Assembly (NCBI RefSeq): GCF_026712245.1
Contig: NZ_JAPPUY010000004.1
Location: 248,001-312,000, forward strand
DNA from: Roseateles hydrophilus
GTDB lineage: Bacteria > Pseudomonadota > Gammaproteobacteria > Burkholderiales > Burkholderiaceae_C
Direction of reading: 5' to 3'
DNA length: 64,000 nucleotides
Part shown: one piece after another, positions 1 to 12,520 of the stretch
Position numbering within the stretch: the stretch's first letter is position 1
How the letters are laid out: each line of letters starts with the position of its first letter
The notes under the pieces: model-generated
What the model saw: only the letters and a program-made list of their open reading frames with translations
Database searches by the model: none
Told to the model about the DNA's origin: nothing
Made by a program: the position numbers and the translations under genes

Positions 1-1950
1 GCGCAGCTCCTGGCGCACCTCGTCGAAGCGGTAGTACTCGCCGCCCAACTCGGTGATGTGCACCAGGCCCTCAACGTAGAGCGCATCCAGCTGCACAAAC
101 AGCCCGAACGACGTGACCGCGCTGACGGTGCCGGCGAACTCCTCGCCGAGGTGGTCGCGCATGTAGCGGCACTTGAGCCAGGCCTCGACATCACGGCTGG
201 CCTCGTCGGCGCGGCGCTCGTTGGCGCTGCAGTGCGCACCGACGACTTCCCAGCGCTCGGCCTCGTTGCGGGCGTCCGCCGGGTTGGGTGGTGCAGCGCG
301 GCCGGGGCGTTTGGGCGCCTGCGGCACGTTCATCTTGCTGGCATCCAGCGTGCACTTCTTCGCCGCCAGCAGCGCCTTGATGACGCGATGCACCAGCAGG
401 TCCGGGTAGCGGCGGATGGGGCTCGTGAAGTGCGTGTATGCCGGATAGGCCAGGCCGAAGTGGCCGGAGTTGGTGCCGGTGTAGATGGCCTGCTGCATGG
501 AGCGCAGCAGCATCTGGTGGATCTGCTGCGCGTCAGGACGATCCTTCGTGGCGGCGGCGAGTTGCTGGAACTCGCGCGGCGCCGGATCGTCGGAGATGCC
601 CAGTGAGATGCCCAGCGAGCGCAGGTAGTTCTGCAGCGTCTGGCGCTTCTCGGGCGTGGGGCCCTCGTGCACGCGGAACAGCGCGTGGTGCTTGTTGGTG
701 TGGATGAAGTCGGCCGCGCAGACGTTGGCGGCCAGCATGGCCTCTTCGATCAAACGGTGCGCATCGTTGCGCGTGCGCGGGACGATCTTCTCGATGCGCC
801 CGTTGTCGTCGCAGACGATCTGGGTCTCGGTGGTCTCGAAGTCGATCGCACCGCGCCGGCCGCGCTCGGACAGCAGCGCGCGGTAGACCTCGTGCAGGTG
901 CAGCAGGTGCGGGACGAGCTCTCGCCGCTTGGCGGCCTCAGGGCCATGCGTGTTGCCCAGGATGGCCGCGACCTCGTTGTACGTAAAGCGCGCGTGCGAG
1001 CTGATGACGGCCGGATAGAACTGATAGGCGGTGACCTCGCCGTCGGTGGACACGAGCATGTCGCAGACCATGCTGAGCCGGTCCTCGTACGGGTTCAGCG
1101 AGCACAGGCCGTTGGACAGCTTCTCCGGCAGCATGGGGATCACGCGGCGCGGGAAGTAGACCGACGTGGCACGCTCATACGCATCGGCATCCAGCGGCTC
1201 GCCGGGCTTCACGTAATGCGACACGTCGGCAATCGCCACCAGCAGCCGCCAACCGTCGAAGGCCTTCTTGCCGCGGCCCTGCTTGAAGGGCTCGCAGTAG
1301 ACAGCGTCGTCGAAGTCGCGCGCGTCCTCGCCGTCGATGGTGACCAGCGGCACATCGCGCAGGTCGATGCGGTGCTTCAGGTCGACGGCGCGCAGCTTCT
1401 CGGGCAGCTTGGCGCTCTGCGCCAGAGTCTCCGGGCTGAAGCGATGCGGCACGTCGTACTTGCGCACGGCGATCTCGATCTCCATGCCGGGGTCGTCGAT
1501 CTCGCCCAGCACCTCGACGACGCGACCGACCGGCTGCGAGTACAGCGACGGCGGCTCGGTCAACTCGACCGCGACGACCTGCCCGGCCGTCGCATTCGCA
1601 ATGCCGTTCTTGGGGATGAGGATGTCCTGGCCCATGCGCCGGTCCTCGGGCGCGACCAGCCAAACGCCAGACTCCAGCAGCAGGCGCCCGATAAGGGGCC
1701 GCTTCTTGCGCTCGAGGATCTCCAGCACCTTGCCTTCGGGGCGGCCACGCTTGTCAAAGCGCATGACGCGCACGCGCAGGCGGTCGCCATGCATGACGGC
1801 ATGGGTCTCCTGCGAGGACAGATAGACGTCGGCGGAGCCGTTATCGGGAATCAGGAAACCATGGCCGTCGCGATGACCTTGCAGCGTGCCTTCGACTTCG
1901 CCGAGCAGCCCGGCACCGTCGGCATGGGAGGGATGTGTTGTGTTCTTCAA
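1..1950 (-). CDS. rnr: Ribonuclease R (3' end of gene cut by left edge)
   Basis: 3'-5' exoribonuclease that degrades structured RNA and helps in mRNA and rRNA quality control. The minus-strand frame reads from about 1950 to the left edge without a stop. In order it shows an N-terminal cold-shock-like segment (GHRDGHGFLIPD), the RNB catalytic domain with the Asp cluster DGEDARDFDDAV, the RNB signature FTSPIRRYPDLLVHR, and the beginning of the C-terminal S1 domain (SFGLFVQLD...GLVHITELGG), where the window ends. No ATG lies near the expected start. A TTG at 1948-1950 gives a sensible N-terminus (KNTTHPSHADGAG), while the first in-frame ATG (1792-1794) would remove the N-terminal domain. The start is therefore tentative. 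The gene is divergent from tRNA-Leu(CAG) and its start lies inside that tRNA's promoter region. Confidence 0.93.
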   Translation of the reverse strand, partial: MKNTTHPSHADGAGLLGEVEGTLQGHRDGHGFLIPDNGSADVYLSSQETHAVMHGDRLRVRVMRFDKRGRPEGKVLEILERKKRPLIGRLLLESGVWLVAPEDRRMGQDILIPKNGIANATAGQVVAVELTEPPSLYSQPVGRVVEVLGEIDDPGMEIEIAVRKYDVPHRFSPETLAQSAKLPEKLRAVDLKHRIDLRDVPLVTIDGEDARDFDDAVYCEPFKQGRGKKAFDGWRLLVAIADVSHYVKPGEPLDADAYERATSVYFPRRVIPMLPEKLSNGLCSLNPYEDRLSMVCDMLVSTDGEVTAYQFYPAVISSHARFTYNEVAAILGNTHGPEAAKRRELVPHLLHLHEVYRALLSERGRRGAIDFETTETQIVCDDNGRIEKIVPRTRNDAHRLIEEAMLAANVCAADFIHTNKHHALFRVHEGPTPEKRQTLQNYLRSLGISLGISDDPAPREFQQLAAATKDRPDAQQIHQMLLRSMQQAIYTGTNSGHFGLAYPAYTHFTSPIRRYPDLLVHRVIKALLAAKKCTLDASKMNVPQAPKRPGRAAPPNPADARNEAERWEVVGAHCSANERRADEASRDVEAWLKCRYMRDHLGEEFAGTVSAVTSFGLFVQLDALYVEGLVHITELGGEYYRFDEVRQELR

Positions 1951-1967
1951 GTTTTTGATGCTATAGT
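1938..1967 (+). promoter_or_regulatory. Candidate sigma-70 promoter of tRNA-Leu(CAG)
   Basis: TTGTGT (1938-1943), an 18-bp spacer, then TATAGT (1962-1967). The tRNA 5' end is about 50 bp downstream. It reads as a sigma-70 promoter by eye; the -35 box is a weak match and there is no experimental support. Confidence 0.5.
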
Positions 1968-2018
1968 CCGCGCTTTCCTGAAACGGCTCAGGGCTTCGGA
2001 AGAAGTTTTGAGAACCTT

Positions 2019-2103
<85 letters not shown>

Positions 2104-2115
2104 TAACAAGAAACG

Positions 2116-2146
2116 AAAAGGCCAGCACGCAAGTGCTGGCCTTTTT
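2116..2146 (+). terminator. Rho-independent terminator after tRNA-Leu(CAG)
   Basis: Perfect stem AAAAGGCCAGCAC / GTGCTGGCCTTTT with loop GCAA, running into TTTTT. The A-run on the other side could also let it act on minus-strand transcripts coming from the purA region. Confidence 0.88.
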
Positions 2147-2257
2147 GCTTTGTGCGCCCCGGCGAGGCCGAAGGAGAAAAAGCGACGGCGCCCAACGCGT
2201 CGGGCACCGCCTTCGAGGGGCGCATCAGCGAATCCTGCCGGGCGCCCATCTTCACGT

Positions 2258-2779
2258 TCAGACGACGAATTTCTTCGCCAGGGCTTCGGGACCCATGCCG
2301 TCGTATTCCTCGAACGGCTGGTGGATCCACGGCGAGGTTTCGAGCATCTCGACGTAGTAGTCCGGCGTGTAGGCTGAGACCTTCTTCGTCCAGATGACGG
2401 CCGAGCGCAGTTCGCTGATGGCCGGCATGCCGCGCAGGCGTTCCACGACCGCCTTCAGCGTGACGCCCGAGTCTGCCAGGTCATCCACCAGCAGCACGCG
2501 GCCCGCCAGCTCGCCCTTGGGCATGGTGATGTACTTGGCCATGTCCAGCCGGCCCTGGATGGTGCCGGCCTCGGCGCGGTAGGAACTCGTCGACATGATG
2601 CCCAGCGGCTTGTCGAACACACGCGACAGCACGTCGCCCGGGCGCATGCCGCCACGGGCCAGGCAGAGGATCTGGTCGAACTCCCAACCCGAGGCATGAA
2701 CCTTGAGCGCCAGGCGCTCGGTCAGCAGGTGGTATTCGTCCCAGGATACGTAAAGGTGCTTGCCGTCGTCGGTCAACAT
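2258..2779 (-). CDS. Phosphoribosyltransferase (hypoxanthine/guanine-type)
   Basis: A 173-residue type I phosphoribosyltransferase. The PRPP-binding loop is VLLVDDLADSGVTL (about residues 95-108), preceded by the hydrophobic strand and LARGGMRPGDVL, where substrate and pyrophosphate sites lie in this fold. Enzymes of this family join a purine base and PRPP to give the nucleotide; the base preference cannot be read from the sequence. It lies 30 nt downstream of purA on the same strand, which fits a purine salvage role beside AMP synthesis. Probably cytoplasmic. Confidence 0.88.
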   Translation of the reverse strand: MLTDDGKHLYVSWDEYHLLTERLALKVHASGWEFDQILCLARGGMRPGDVLSRVFDKPLGIMSTSSYRAEAGTIQGRLDMAKYITMPKGELAGRVLLVDDLADSGVTLKAVVERLRGMPAISELRSAVIWTKKVSAYTPDYYVEMLETSPWIHQPFEEYDGMGPEALAKKFVV

Positions 2780-2809
2780 GGTGGTGTTGTCTCCGTGGTG
2801 TGATGGTGG

Positions 2810-5357
<2,548 letters not shown>

Positions 5358-5431
5358 GGGCGCAGGCTAGGCGGTTAAAAACGGCATTGTACCTATGCCC
5401 TTCCCGCCGCCACACACCGCGAGCCTTCAGA

Positions 5432-5614
5432 TCAGCGCAACCACAGCAATCCCAGGGCGCCGAGCACGATGCTGACCAGCCCGATGAAGCGGATCTGACC
5501 GTCACTCATGGCCAGCACGCGGCTGAACACCTCGCGCCAGCGTGTGGGGCTGATCAAGGGCATCAGGCCCTCGATGATCAACACCAGCGCCAGTGCGCTG
5601 AGCAGCTCGGTCAC
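5432..5614 (-). CDS. DUF2065 family small membrane protein
   Basis: Sixty residues with two hydrophobic segments: about 5-21 (LSALALVLIIEGLMPLI) and about 41-59 (FIGLVSIVLGALGLLW). The intervening SPTRWREVFSRV is typical of the DUF2065/YjeT family. Its ATG overlaps the hflC stop by 4 nt (ATGA), so translation is probably coupled. The family sits beside hflC in many proteobacteria, but its function is unknown. Confidence 0.85.
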   Translation of the reverse strand: MTELLSALALVLIIEGLMPLISPTRWREVFSRVLAMSDGQIRFIGLVSIVLGALGLLWLR

Positions 5615-6504
5615 TTGCGGGCGGGCGCCGCCGGCGCAGGACCAGCGCCCCGCATGGCCTTGAAGAAGTCGCTGCTAGGGTCGACGACCATGACGTCGCT
5701 CTTGCTCTTGAAGCTGGTGCGATAGGCCGTCAGCGAGCGGTAGAACTGCGCGAACTGCGGATCACGGCCAAATGCTTCCGCGTAGAGCGCGGATGCCTGG
5801 GCGTCGCCCTCACCCATGACCTTCTGGGCATCACGATAGGCCTCGGACACGATGACCTCGCGCTGGCGGTCGGCATCGGCCTTGATCTTCTCGCCCTCGG
5901 CCGCGCCGGTGGAACGCGCCTCATTGGCCACGCGCTTGCGCTCCGACTCCATGCGGCGGTAGACCGCCTCGGTGATGTCGGATGCAAAGTCCACACGCTT
6001 GATGCGCACATCCACGACCTCGATGCCGAACTGCTTGGCCTCGTCGGCCAGACGCTTCTGCACATCGTTCATGACCTTCTCACGCTCGGTGGCCAGCACC
6101 GCGATGACGGTGCGCTTGGTCACTTCCTCGTTGAACGCCGCCTGCACGATGGGCGAGAGGCGGTTCTCGACGTTGCGGATGTCGGCCCCGCTGTTGCGGA
6201 TGAACTGGCGCGGCTCGGTGATGCGCCACTTGATGAGCCAGTCGATGACCAGGCTTTTCTTTTCGGCCGTGAAGATGGGGCGCGACTCGGCGCTGTCCAG
6301 CGTCTGCACGCGGCGATCCAGCAGCACCACGTTCTGGAATGGCGGCGGCAGCTTGCCGTGCAGGCCCGGCTCGGTGATGACTTCCTTGATCTCGCCCAGC
6401 GCGTAGACCGCAGCGAACTGGCGCTGGTCGACCACGAACAGCATGGACGAGGCCAGCATCAGCGCGACGAGGACGCCGGCAACGATGGCGGCAATTCGGT
6501 TCAT
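5611..6504 (-). CDS. hflC: HflC, FtsH protease modulator (SPFH/prohibitin family)
   Basis: Forms with HflK a large inner-membrane cage around the FtsH protease. The 297-residue protein has one N-terminal membrane segment (about 5-25, IAAIVAGVLVALMLASSMLFVV) followed by the SPFH band domain with the core VVDVRIKRVDFASDITEAV. A helical region with MESERKRVANEARSTGAAEGE follows, typical of HflC. It lies 15 nt downstream of hflK and overlaps the DUF2065 gene. Confidence 0.96.
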   Translation of the reverse strand: MNRIAAIVAGVLVALMLASSMLFVVDQRQFAAVYALGEIKEVITEPGLHGKLPPPFQNVVLLDRRVQTLDSAESRPIFTAEKKSLVIDWLIKWRITEPRQFIRNSGADIRNVENRLSPIVQAAFNEEVTKRTVIAVLATEREKVMNDVQKRLADEAKQFGIEVVDVRIKRVDFASDITEAVYRRMESERKRVANEARSTGAAEGEKIKADADRQREVIVSEAYRDAQKVMGEGDAQASALYAEAFGRDPQFAQFYRSLTAYRTSFKSKSDVMVVDPSSDFFKAMRGAGPAPAAPARK

Positions 6505-6519
6505 GTCAGGGCTCCTCGA

Positions 6520-7770
6520 TCAGCGGCCGTCGCGGCTGCGCTGGTTGTCACGGCTGCGCAGGTCGGTCGCGTTGGGCACGACCTGCGGCTCAGGCACGGT
6601 GGTGGGCTGCGGCGGCGACACCGTCACGGTCGCATTGCCCTGCTGCAGCAGCTTGTCCAGCGGCAGGTACAGCATGTTGGAGCCGGTGCGGCTGTCCACC
6701 ATGACCTTGCTGACGTTGCTGTAGATCTGCTGCATCGTGTCGATGTAGAGCCGGTCCCGGGTGACCTGCGGCGCCTTCTGATACTCCGCGAGCACGCTGC
6801 GGAAACGCTGCGCATCACCCTCGGCGGTGGCGATCACGCGCGCCTTGTAGCCCTCGGCCTGCTCGCGCAGCTTGGCGGCCTCGCCCTGCGCGCGCGGGAT
6901 CACCTCGTTCGCATAGGCCTCGGCCTCGTTCTTGATCTGCTCCCGGTTCTGCCCGGCCTTGAAGGCATCGGCAAACGCAGCCTGCACCTGCTCGGGCGCC
7001 TGCACGCTCTGCACGTTGACGTTCTTGACCTGGATGCCGGCCTTCAAGCGGTCCAACTGGGCTTGAATGGACTTAACGAGGTCGGTCGCGATGGCGTCGC
7101 GCTGCTCGTAGAGCACGGAGTCCATCTTGCTCTTGCCGACGATCTCGCGCACGGCGGATTCCGCCGCCAACAGCACAGCCTGTTCGGGGTCGCGGTTCTC
7201 GAACAGGAAGTCCTTGAGGTCGCGCACGACGAACTGCACCGAGAAGCGGATGTCGACGATGTTCTCGTCCTGCGTCAGCATGGACGAGTCCCGCAGCCCC
7301 GTGGCCGCAACCACCGAGTTACGACCCACCTCCACCTGGCGCAGCTGCGACACCGGCTGCACCTCGTGCGCCTGGAACGGGAACGGCAGCCGCCACTGGA
7401 AGCCCGCCTCCACCGTCTTGCTGTACTTGCCAAAGGACGTCACAACGCCCTGCTGGCCTTCCTGCACGATGAAGAAGCCACTGGCCATCCAGCCCAGTGC
7501 CACGACACCGGCGATCAGCCCGGCACCGATGCCCGCGCCCTTCATGTCGGGCGCACCACCGCCGGACGGGCCCACCGGGCCGGTCGGGCCTCCCGGCTTG
7601 CCGCCGAACATGCCGGAGAGCTTGCGATTGAAGTCGCGCCACAGCTCATCGAGATCGGGCGGGCCATCGTTGCGGCCGTTGTTCAGCAGCCGGCCAGCGG
7701 CGCGCGCGACCGGCGTCAACAGACGCCGGGCCCAGGGACTGCGGGGCGATGTGTGGGAAGTGCTGCTCAT
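6520..7770 (-). CDS. hflK: HflK, FtsH protease modulator (SPFH/prohibitin family)
   Basis: Partner of HflC in the HflKC complex that restrains FtsH. It has 416 residues. The N-terminal cytoplasmic part includes a Gly/Pro-rich stretch (about 57-75), then a membrane segment (about 82-102), the SPFH domain (RQVEVGRNSVVAATGLRDSS...ENIVDIRFSVQF) and a Pro/Gln-rich C-terminal tail. Its ATG overlaps the hflX stop by 4 nt, so hflX-hflK-hflC is a coupled series. Confidence 0.96.
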   Translation of the reverse strand: MSSTSHTSPRSPWARRLLTPVARAAGRLLNNGRNDGPPDLDELWRDFNRKLSGMFGGKPGGPTGPVGPSGGGAPDMKGAGIGAGLIAGVVALGWMASGFFIVQEGQQGVVTSFGKYSKTVEAGFQWRLPFPFQAHEVQPVSQLRQVEVGRNSVVAATGLRDSSMLTQDENIVDIRFSVQFVVRDLKDFLFENRDPEQAVLLAAESAVREIVGKSKMDSVLYEQRDAIATDLVKSIQAQLDRLKAGIQVKNVNVQSVQAPEQVQAAFADAFKAGQNREQIKNEAEAYANEVIPRAQGEAAKLREQAEGYKARVIATAEGDAQRFRSVLAEYQKAPQVTRDRLYIDTMQQIYSNVSKVMVDSRTGSNMLYLPLDKLLQQGNATVTVSPPQPTTVPEPQVVPNATDLRSRDNQRSRDGR

Positions 7771-9011
7771 GCCTGGGTGGGGTCTGAGGATGAAGACTCG
7801 GGGTCGTCCGACGGGTAATCGTCGAAACGTGGGTCCCGCTCGTCGGGAATCAAGGGCTGCGCCTGCATGGCCGTCGCAATCAGCTGGCGCAACTCAGCCA
7901 GGCCGTCGCCTTCAACGGCACTGACAAACACGCGCGGCGTCGGCTCGGTGGAGCCGTTGGGGCGCAGCATCGCATCGACGATGTCGCGCGGGCGCTGGTC
8001 GTCGGCCAGCAGATCCTGCTTGTTGTAGACCAGGATCTGCGGCACATGACCCGCGCCGATTTCCTCCAACACACGCTCGACCTCGGCCATCTGCTCGTCC
8101 AGCACCGGGCTGGCGGCGTCGACGACATGCAACAGCAGATCGGCGTCGGCCGCCTCCTGCAGCGTCGCACGGAAGGCCTCGACGAGCTTGTGCGGCAGGT
8201 CGCGGATGAAGCCGACCGTGTCGGACAGCGACACGCTGGCCTCGGCCTGCTCCAGATAGAGCGAGCGGGTGGTGGTGTCCAGCGTCGCGAACAGCTGGTT
8301 GGCTGCGTAGCTGCGTGCCTTCGTCAGCGCATTGAACAGCGTGCTCTTGCCCGCGTTCGTGTAGCCGACCAACGAGACCTTGAAGACGCCGTTTCGGGAG
8401 CGCGACTTGCGCTGCGTGCTGCGCTGCTTTTGCACCTGCTTCAGGCGCTCCTTGGTCTTCTTGATGCGGTCGTCGATCATGCGACGGTCCAGCTCGATCT
8501 GCGCCTCGCCGGGGCCGCCGCGCATGCCGATGCCGCCACTCTGGCGCTCCAGGTGGCTCCAGCGGCGCACCAGGCGCGTGGCCAGGTACTGCAGCCGCGC
8601 CAGCTCGACCTGCAGCTTGCCCTCGTGGCTCTTGGCGCGCTGAGCGAAGATTTCAAGGATCAGCGCCGTGCGATCGGCGACCGGCACACCCAGCACCTTC
8701 TCGAGGTTGCGCTGCTGCGCGGGCGAGATGGCCTGATCGAACAGCACCGTGTGGGCCTGGTGGGCCTGCACGAGCAGCTTGATCTCGTCGGCCTTGCCGG
8801 AGCCCACGAACAGCGCCGCGTCGGGCGCGGGGCGGCGGGCGATGACCTTGGCGACCGGCGTATCGCCGGCTGATTCGGCCAGCAGCGCCAGTTCGTCCAG
8901 GCTTTCGTCAAAGCCCTGCTTGGCGGCGTGTCGACCGAAATCGACACCCACAAGAATGGCGCGCGCCGCCTCGGAGGGCGGCGTCGCGGCGTTGATAGCT
9001 GTCGAAGACAA
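7767..9011 (-). CDS. hflX: GTPase HflX
   Basis: Ribosome-associated GTPase that can split stalled or stressed 70S ribosomes. The 414-residue protein has the N-terminal HflX domain, the glycine-rich linker SGGIGMRGGPGEAQIELD and a long basic coiled region (IKKTKERLKQVQKQRSTQRKS). The G domain has G1 GYTNAGKST, G3 DTVGF and G4 NKQD. The C-terminus is acidic and Ser-rich. It lies 10 nt downstream of hfq, the classical hfq-hflX-hflK-hflC order. Confidence 0.97.
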   Translation of the reverse strand: MSSTAINAATPPSEAARAILVGVDFGRHAAKQGFDESLDELALLAESAGDTPVAKVIARRPAPDAALFVGSGKADEIKLLVQAHQAHTVLFDQAISPAQQRNLEKVLGVPVADRTALILEIFAQRAKSHEGKLQVELARLQYLATRLVRRWSHLERQSGGIGMRGGPGEAQIELDRRMIDDRIKKTKERLKQVQKQRSTQRKSRSRNGVFKVSLVGYTNAGKSTLFNALTKARSYAANQLFATLDTTTRSLYLEQAEASVSLSDTVGFIRDLPHKLVEAFRATLQEAADADLLLHVVDAASPVLDEQMAEVERVLEEIGAGHVPQILVYNKQDLLADDQRPRDIVDAMLRPNGSTEPTPRVFVSAVEGDGLAELRQLIATAMQAQPLIPDERDPRFDDYPSDDPESSSSDPTQA

Positions 9012-9021
9012 GGGGGTGGGA

Positions 9022-9264
9022 TCAGGCGTCCGCGGGAGCGTCGCCGGCGTGGAAGTTGACCGCGCGGCCCGGCACGACGGTAGAGATCGCGTGCTTGTAG
9101 ACCATCTGGGTCACCGTGTTGCGGAGCAGCACGACGTATTGGTCAAACGACTCGATGTGGCCTTGCAGCTTGATGCCGTTGACCAGGTAAATGGAAACCG
9201 GCACGTGCTCTTTGCGCAGCAGGTTCAAAAAGGGATCCTGCAAAAGTTGGCCTTTATTGCTCAT
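9022..9264 (-). CDS. hfq: RNA chaperone Hfq
   Basis: Hexameric Sm-like protein that pairs small RNAs with mRNAs. The 80-residue protein holds Sm1 and Sm2, with the proximal-face motif YKHAIST (Lys57, His58) and the N-terminal [10 protein letters not shown]. The tail after residue 68 is only about 12 residues, as is usual in betaproteobacteria, compared with the longer tail of E. coli. The 78-nt gap to der may hold its own promoter; none was clear by eye. Confidence 0.98.
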   Translation of the reverse strand: MSNKGQLLQDPFLNLLRKEHVPVSIYLVNGIKLQGHIESFDQYVVLLRNTVTQMVYKHAISTVVPGRAVNFHAGDAPADA

Positions 9265-9342
9265 CGGTATGCTCCGAGTTATTCGGGATGTGGACTACGG
9301 GTAAGACCTTAACACAGCGCCTTTAACCCTCCGGAAGTCAGC

Positions 9343-10674
9343 CTAGGTCTTTTCGTCGAAGGGATTCTTCGAAGAACGCAGCTCAATCTTGAGCGGCGTG
9401 CCGACCAGTTTGTAGTGCGCGCGGATGCGGCCTTCGAGGTAACGCTTGTAGACCTCGGTGACGCCGTCCAGCGCGTTGCCATGGATGACGACGATGGGCG
9501 GGTTCTGGCCACCCTGGTGGGCGTAGCGCATCTTGGGGCGCGACACGCCCGAGCGCTTGGGCTGCTGGTGCTCCACGGCCTCGTGGATCAGGCGGGTCAG
9601 CACCGGCGTCGTCATCTTGCGGTAGGCGGACGCATATGCATCGGCCATCGCGTTCCACAGCGCAGCCAGCCCCTGGCGCTTGAGCGCGGAGATCTGGTGC
9701 ATGGGCGCGAACTTCAGGAAGGCCAGGCGCTGTTCGATCTGGCGCTTCAGCGTCTCGCGCTGGTAGCTGTCGACGGCATCCCACTTGTTGCAGGCCAGCA
9801 CGACCGCACGGCCGCTGTCGAGGATGTAGCCGGCGATGTGCGCGTCCTGGTCGGTCACACCTTGCGTCGCGTCCAGCAGCAGCAGCACGACATGCGCGTC
9901 CGCAATGGCCTGCAGCGTCTTGACCACCGAGAACTTCTCGATGGCCTCGAACACCTTGCCCTTGCGGCGCAGGCCTGCCGTGTCGATGAGCTTGAACTTC
10001 TGGCCGTTGCGCTCGAAGTCCACCGCGATGGCGTCGCGCGTGGTGCCCGGCATGTCGAAGGCGACGAGGCGCTCCTCGCCCAGCCAGGTGTTGATCAGCG
10101 TGCTCTTGCCGACGTTCGGCCGGCCGGCCACCGCCAGGCGGATGACATCGCGATCCTCGGCCTGGTCGTCGCGCTCGGTCGCGTCAAAGGGCTCCAGCAC
10201 GGCATCAAGCAGACTGCGGATGCCTTGGCCGTGTGCCGACGAGATCGGGTGCGGCTCGCCCATGCCGAGTTCGTGGAACTCGGCCAGCAGCGGCGACTCG
10301 CTCATGCCCTCGGCCTTGTTGACGGCCAGGTGAACGCGCTTGTTGACACTGCGCAGGTAGCGGGCGATGTCGCTGTCGTGCGCCGACAAGCCCAGGCGGA
10401 CGTCGACGACGAAGATGACGGCATCAGCCTCGGCAACGGCCTGCTTGGTCTGCTTGGCCATCTCCTTGACGATGCCGGTCGAGCTGTCGGGCTCGAAGCC
10501 GCCGGTGTCGATGACGATGAACTCGCGGTCGCCCAGGCGGCCGTCACCGTAGTGGCGGTCGCGCGTCAGGCCGGCGAAATCGGCCACGATGGCATCGCGC
10601 GACTTCGTCAGGCGGTTGAACAGCGTCGACTTGCCCACGTTGGGGCGGCCGACCAGGGCAATGACAGGCTTCAT
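9343..10674 (-). CDS. der: Ribosome-assembly GTPase Der (EngA)
   Basis: Double-GTPase needed for 50S subunit maturation. The 443-residue protein has two G domains in tandem, each with GRPNVGKST (residues 8-16 and again near 185), G3 motifs DTGG and DTAG, and NKxD motifs (NKAE variant in the first, NKWD in the second). A C-terminal KH-like domain follows (about 355-443, with the [15 protein letters not shown] segment). It overlaps the bamB stop by 4 nt. Confidence 0.98.
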   Translation of the reverse strand: MKPVIALVGRPNVGKSTLFNRLTKSRDAIVADFAGLTRDRHYGDGRLGDREFIVIDTGGFEPDSSTGIVKEMAKQTKQAVAEADAVIFVVDVRLGLSAHDSDIARYLRSVNKRVHLAVNKAEGMSESPLLAEFHELGMGEPHPISSAHGQGIRSLLDAVLEPFDATERDDQAEDRDVIRLAVAGRPNVGKSTLINTWLGEERLVAFDMPGTTRDAIAVDFERNGQKFKLIDTAGLRRKGKVFEAIEKFSVVKTLQAIADAHVVLLLLDATQGVTDQDAHIAGYILDSGRAVVLACNKWDAVDSYQRETLKRQIEQRLAFLKFAPMHQISALKRQGLAALWNAMADAYASAYRKMTTPVLTRLIHEAVEHQQPKRSGVSRPKMRYAHQGGQNPPIVVIHGNALDGVTEVYKRYLEGRIRAHYKLVGTPLKIELRSSKNPFDEKT

Positions 10675-11816
10675 TCGGTCTTGATGGCGAACAGGCCGCC
10701 ATTCCTGGTGGCGACAAGCGCCGTGTCGCCCAGCAGCGTGATGGCCGCGATGGGCGTGCCGTCGGTGGCGATGCGGGAGCGGGTCTTGCCGGTGTCGCGG
10801 TCCAGCAGGTGAACCTGGCCTTCGAAGTCACCCACGATGATCTGCTTGTTCAGCACCACGGGTGCCGACAGCTTGCGCAGCTGGAACTGGTCGGCCGACC
10901 ACGCGAGGTCGCCATTGGCCAGCTTCCAGGCCGACAGGCGGTCCGACGCGTCACCGGCCACGACGACCTGGTCGTCAGCGCCAACACCGTTGGTACCCCC
11001 GACGATGCGGTTCCACAGCGCACTGCCGCGCTCGGCGTTCACACAGCCCACCGACGACTGGAAGGCGCGCGCGCAGATGACCTCACCCTGGCGCACGGCC
11101 GGGCCGACGAGGTCAGCCAGGCGCTCGACCTCGTTGGTGCCGCGCGGCGTGGCCACGCTGGCTTCCCAGCGCAGTTGGCCCTTGAGCGGGTCGATGCCCG
11201 CCAGGCGCGCGCCCTGGCCGACGATCAGCGTGTCCTTGTACGAGGTCAGCACGCCGGCTTTGGCCAGCGTCAGCGGCTCGCCGGGGCGACGCAGTTCCCA
11301 GATCTTGCGGCCGTCCAGCGCATCGAAGGCGATGACCTGACGGTCCAGCGTCAGCGCGAAGACGCGCTCGCCGGCCACCAGCGGCGCGGCGATGACGGGC
11401 GTCGGCAGGGCCTTCTTCCAGACCACGCGGCCGGCGTCCAGCACGACCAGTTCGTTGTCGCGGTTCACCACGGCTGCGAAGCGGCCGTCGCTGCCGACAC
11501 CGGCGACCAGCTTGGCGCCGGCCGTGCCGCGCCACAGCTCGCGGCCGTCGGCAGCGGCCAGTGCGCGGACGGTGCCGTCGACGCTGGCGACGACGAAGCG
11601 GTCACCCGGCGCCGCGATGCTGAGCGGGAACGTGATGTCATCGCCCTTGGCGCTCCACAGCACGCGACCCGTCGCGGGGCCGCTCAGCGCCTCCAGCGCG
11701 GCCGGGCGGTTCTTGCCGTCACCGAACCAGCGGTCCCAGGTGTTGCTGATCGTCGAGCAGCCCGACACGCTGGCCGCCGCCAGCGCGATCAGCGAGATCT
11801 GGACAAGGCGCCTCAT
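10671..11816 (-). CDS. bamB: Outer membrane assembly lipoprotein BamB
   Basis: Beta-propeller lipoprotein of the BAM complex that inserts outer-membrane proteins. It has 381 residues. The signal peptide ends in the lipobox VSGC (lipidated Cys20). PQQ-like propeller repeats follow, with motifs such as [31 protein letters not shown] and LANGDLAW. The ATGA overlaps with der (downstream) and the yfgM-like gene (upstream) place it in a coupled series with der, a well-known proteobacterial arrangement. Confidence 0.97.
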   Translation of the reverse strand: MRRLVQISLIALAAASVSGCSTISNTWDRWFGDGKNRPAALEALSGPATGRVLWSAKGDDITFPLSIAAPGDRFVVASVDGTVRALAAADGRELWRGTAGAKLVAGVGSDGRFAAVVNRDNELVVLDAGRVVWKKALPTPVIAAPLVAGERVFALTLDRQVIAFDALDGRKIWELRRPGEPLTLAKAGVLTSYKDTLIVGQGARLAGIDPLKGQLRWEASVATPRGTNEVERLADLVGPAVRQGEVICARAFQSSVGCVNAERGSALWNRIVGGTNGVGADDQVVVAGDASDRLSAWKLANGDLAWSADQFQLRKLSAPVVLNKQIIVGDFEGQVHLLDRDTGKTRSRIATDGTPIAAITLLGDTALVATRNGGLFAIKTE

Positions 11817-12484
11817 TGCGCAGCTCCGGTGGTGGGTTCGACCGCAGTCGGCACGCCCAGCGTGGCCAGCTTGGCCTCGATGATGCGGCGGTAGTCCTGC
11901 GTCTTCTCCAGGCCTGCCAGCGCCTTCTGGTACTCGGCCTTGGCGGCATCGCCCTTGCCCTGCAGCAGCAACGCGTCACCGCGGCGGTCGGCCACGAGCG
12001 CGGCGAACTCCGTGGACTTGATGGCGTCCAGCGTCTTCAGCGCATCGTCAAAGGCCTTGGCATCCAGTTGCAGGCCGGCCAGGCGCAGGCGGGCCAGGTC
12101 ACGGTAGGACGCCTCGGCGCCCTTCTCCGCCACCCAGGCCAGGCTCTGGCGGGCGTCGTCGGCCTTGTCCTTGTCCATCTGCAGCTTGGCGATCTGCAGA
12201 CCGGCCTGGGCGGCGAAGCCCGTGCCGGCGTAGCGCGACTTCAGGTCGCCCGCGGCCGTGGCGGCCTTGTCCAGGTCCTGCGCGGTGAAGGCGCGCTCGA
12301 ACTCCTCGTACATGGCGCCGGCCTTGGCGGCCTGGTCACGCTGGTACCAGGTCCAGCCCTGCCAGGCGGCAAAGGCGGCCAGCGCGGCGGTGATCACCCA
12401 GGTGATGAGGTTGCCCCAGCGCTTCCAGAAGGCCTTGAGCTGGTCGAGTTGTTCTTGTTCTTCGAGGTCGAGATGCGATGCCAT
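11813..12484 (-). CDS. YfgM-like membrane-anchored TPR protein
   Basis: A 223-residue protein with a short cytoplasmic N-terminus (LDLEEQEQLDQLKAFWKRWG), one membrane segment (about 26-46, NLITWVITAALAAFAAWQGW) and a periplasmic helical-repeat domain. This is the YfgM/DUF2133 organisation, in which the protein binds the SecYEG translocon and periplasmic chaperones. It lies between hisS and bamB, exactly where yfgM lies in E. coli, and overlaps the bamB start by 4 nt. Confidence 0.92.
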   Translation of the reverse strand: MASHLDLEEQEQLDQLKAFWKRWGNLITWVITAALAAFAAWQGWTWYQRDQAAKAGAMYEEFERAFTAQDLDKAATAAGDLKSRYAGTGFAAQAGLQIAKLQMDKDKADDARQSLAWVAEKGAEASYRDLARLRLAGLQLDAKAFDDALKTLDAIKSTEFAALVADRRGDALLLQGKGDAAKAEYQKALAGLEKTQDYRRIIEAKLATLGVPTAVEPTTGAAQ

Positions 12485-12520
12485 GGGAGGAAGTCAGCGT
12501 GTGCGGGCCAAGGCCCGGGA

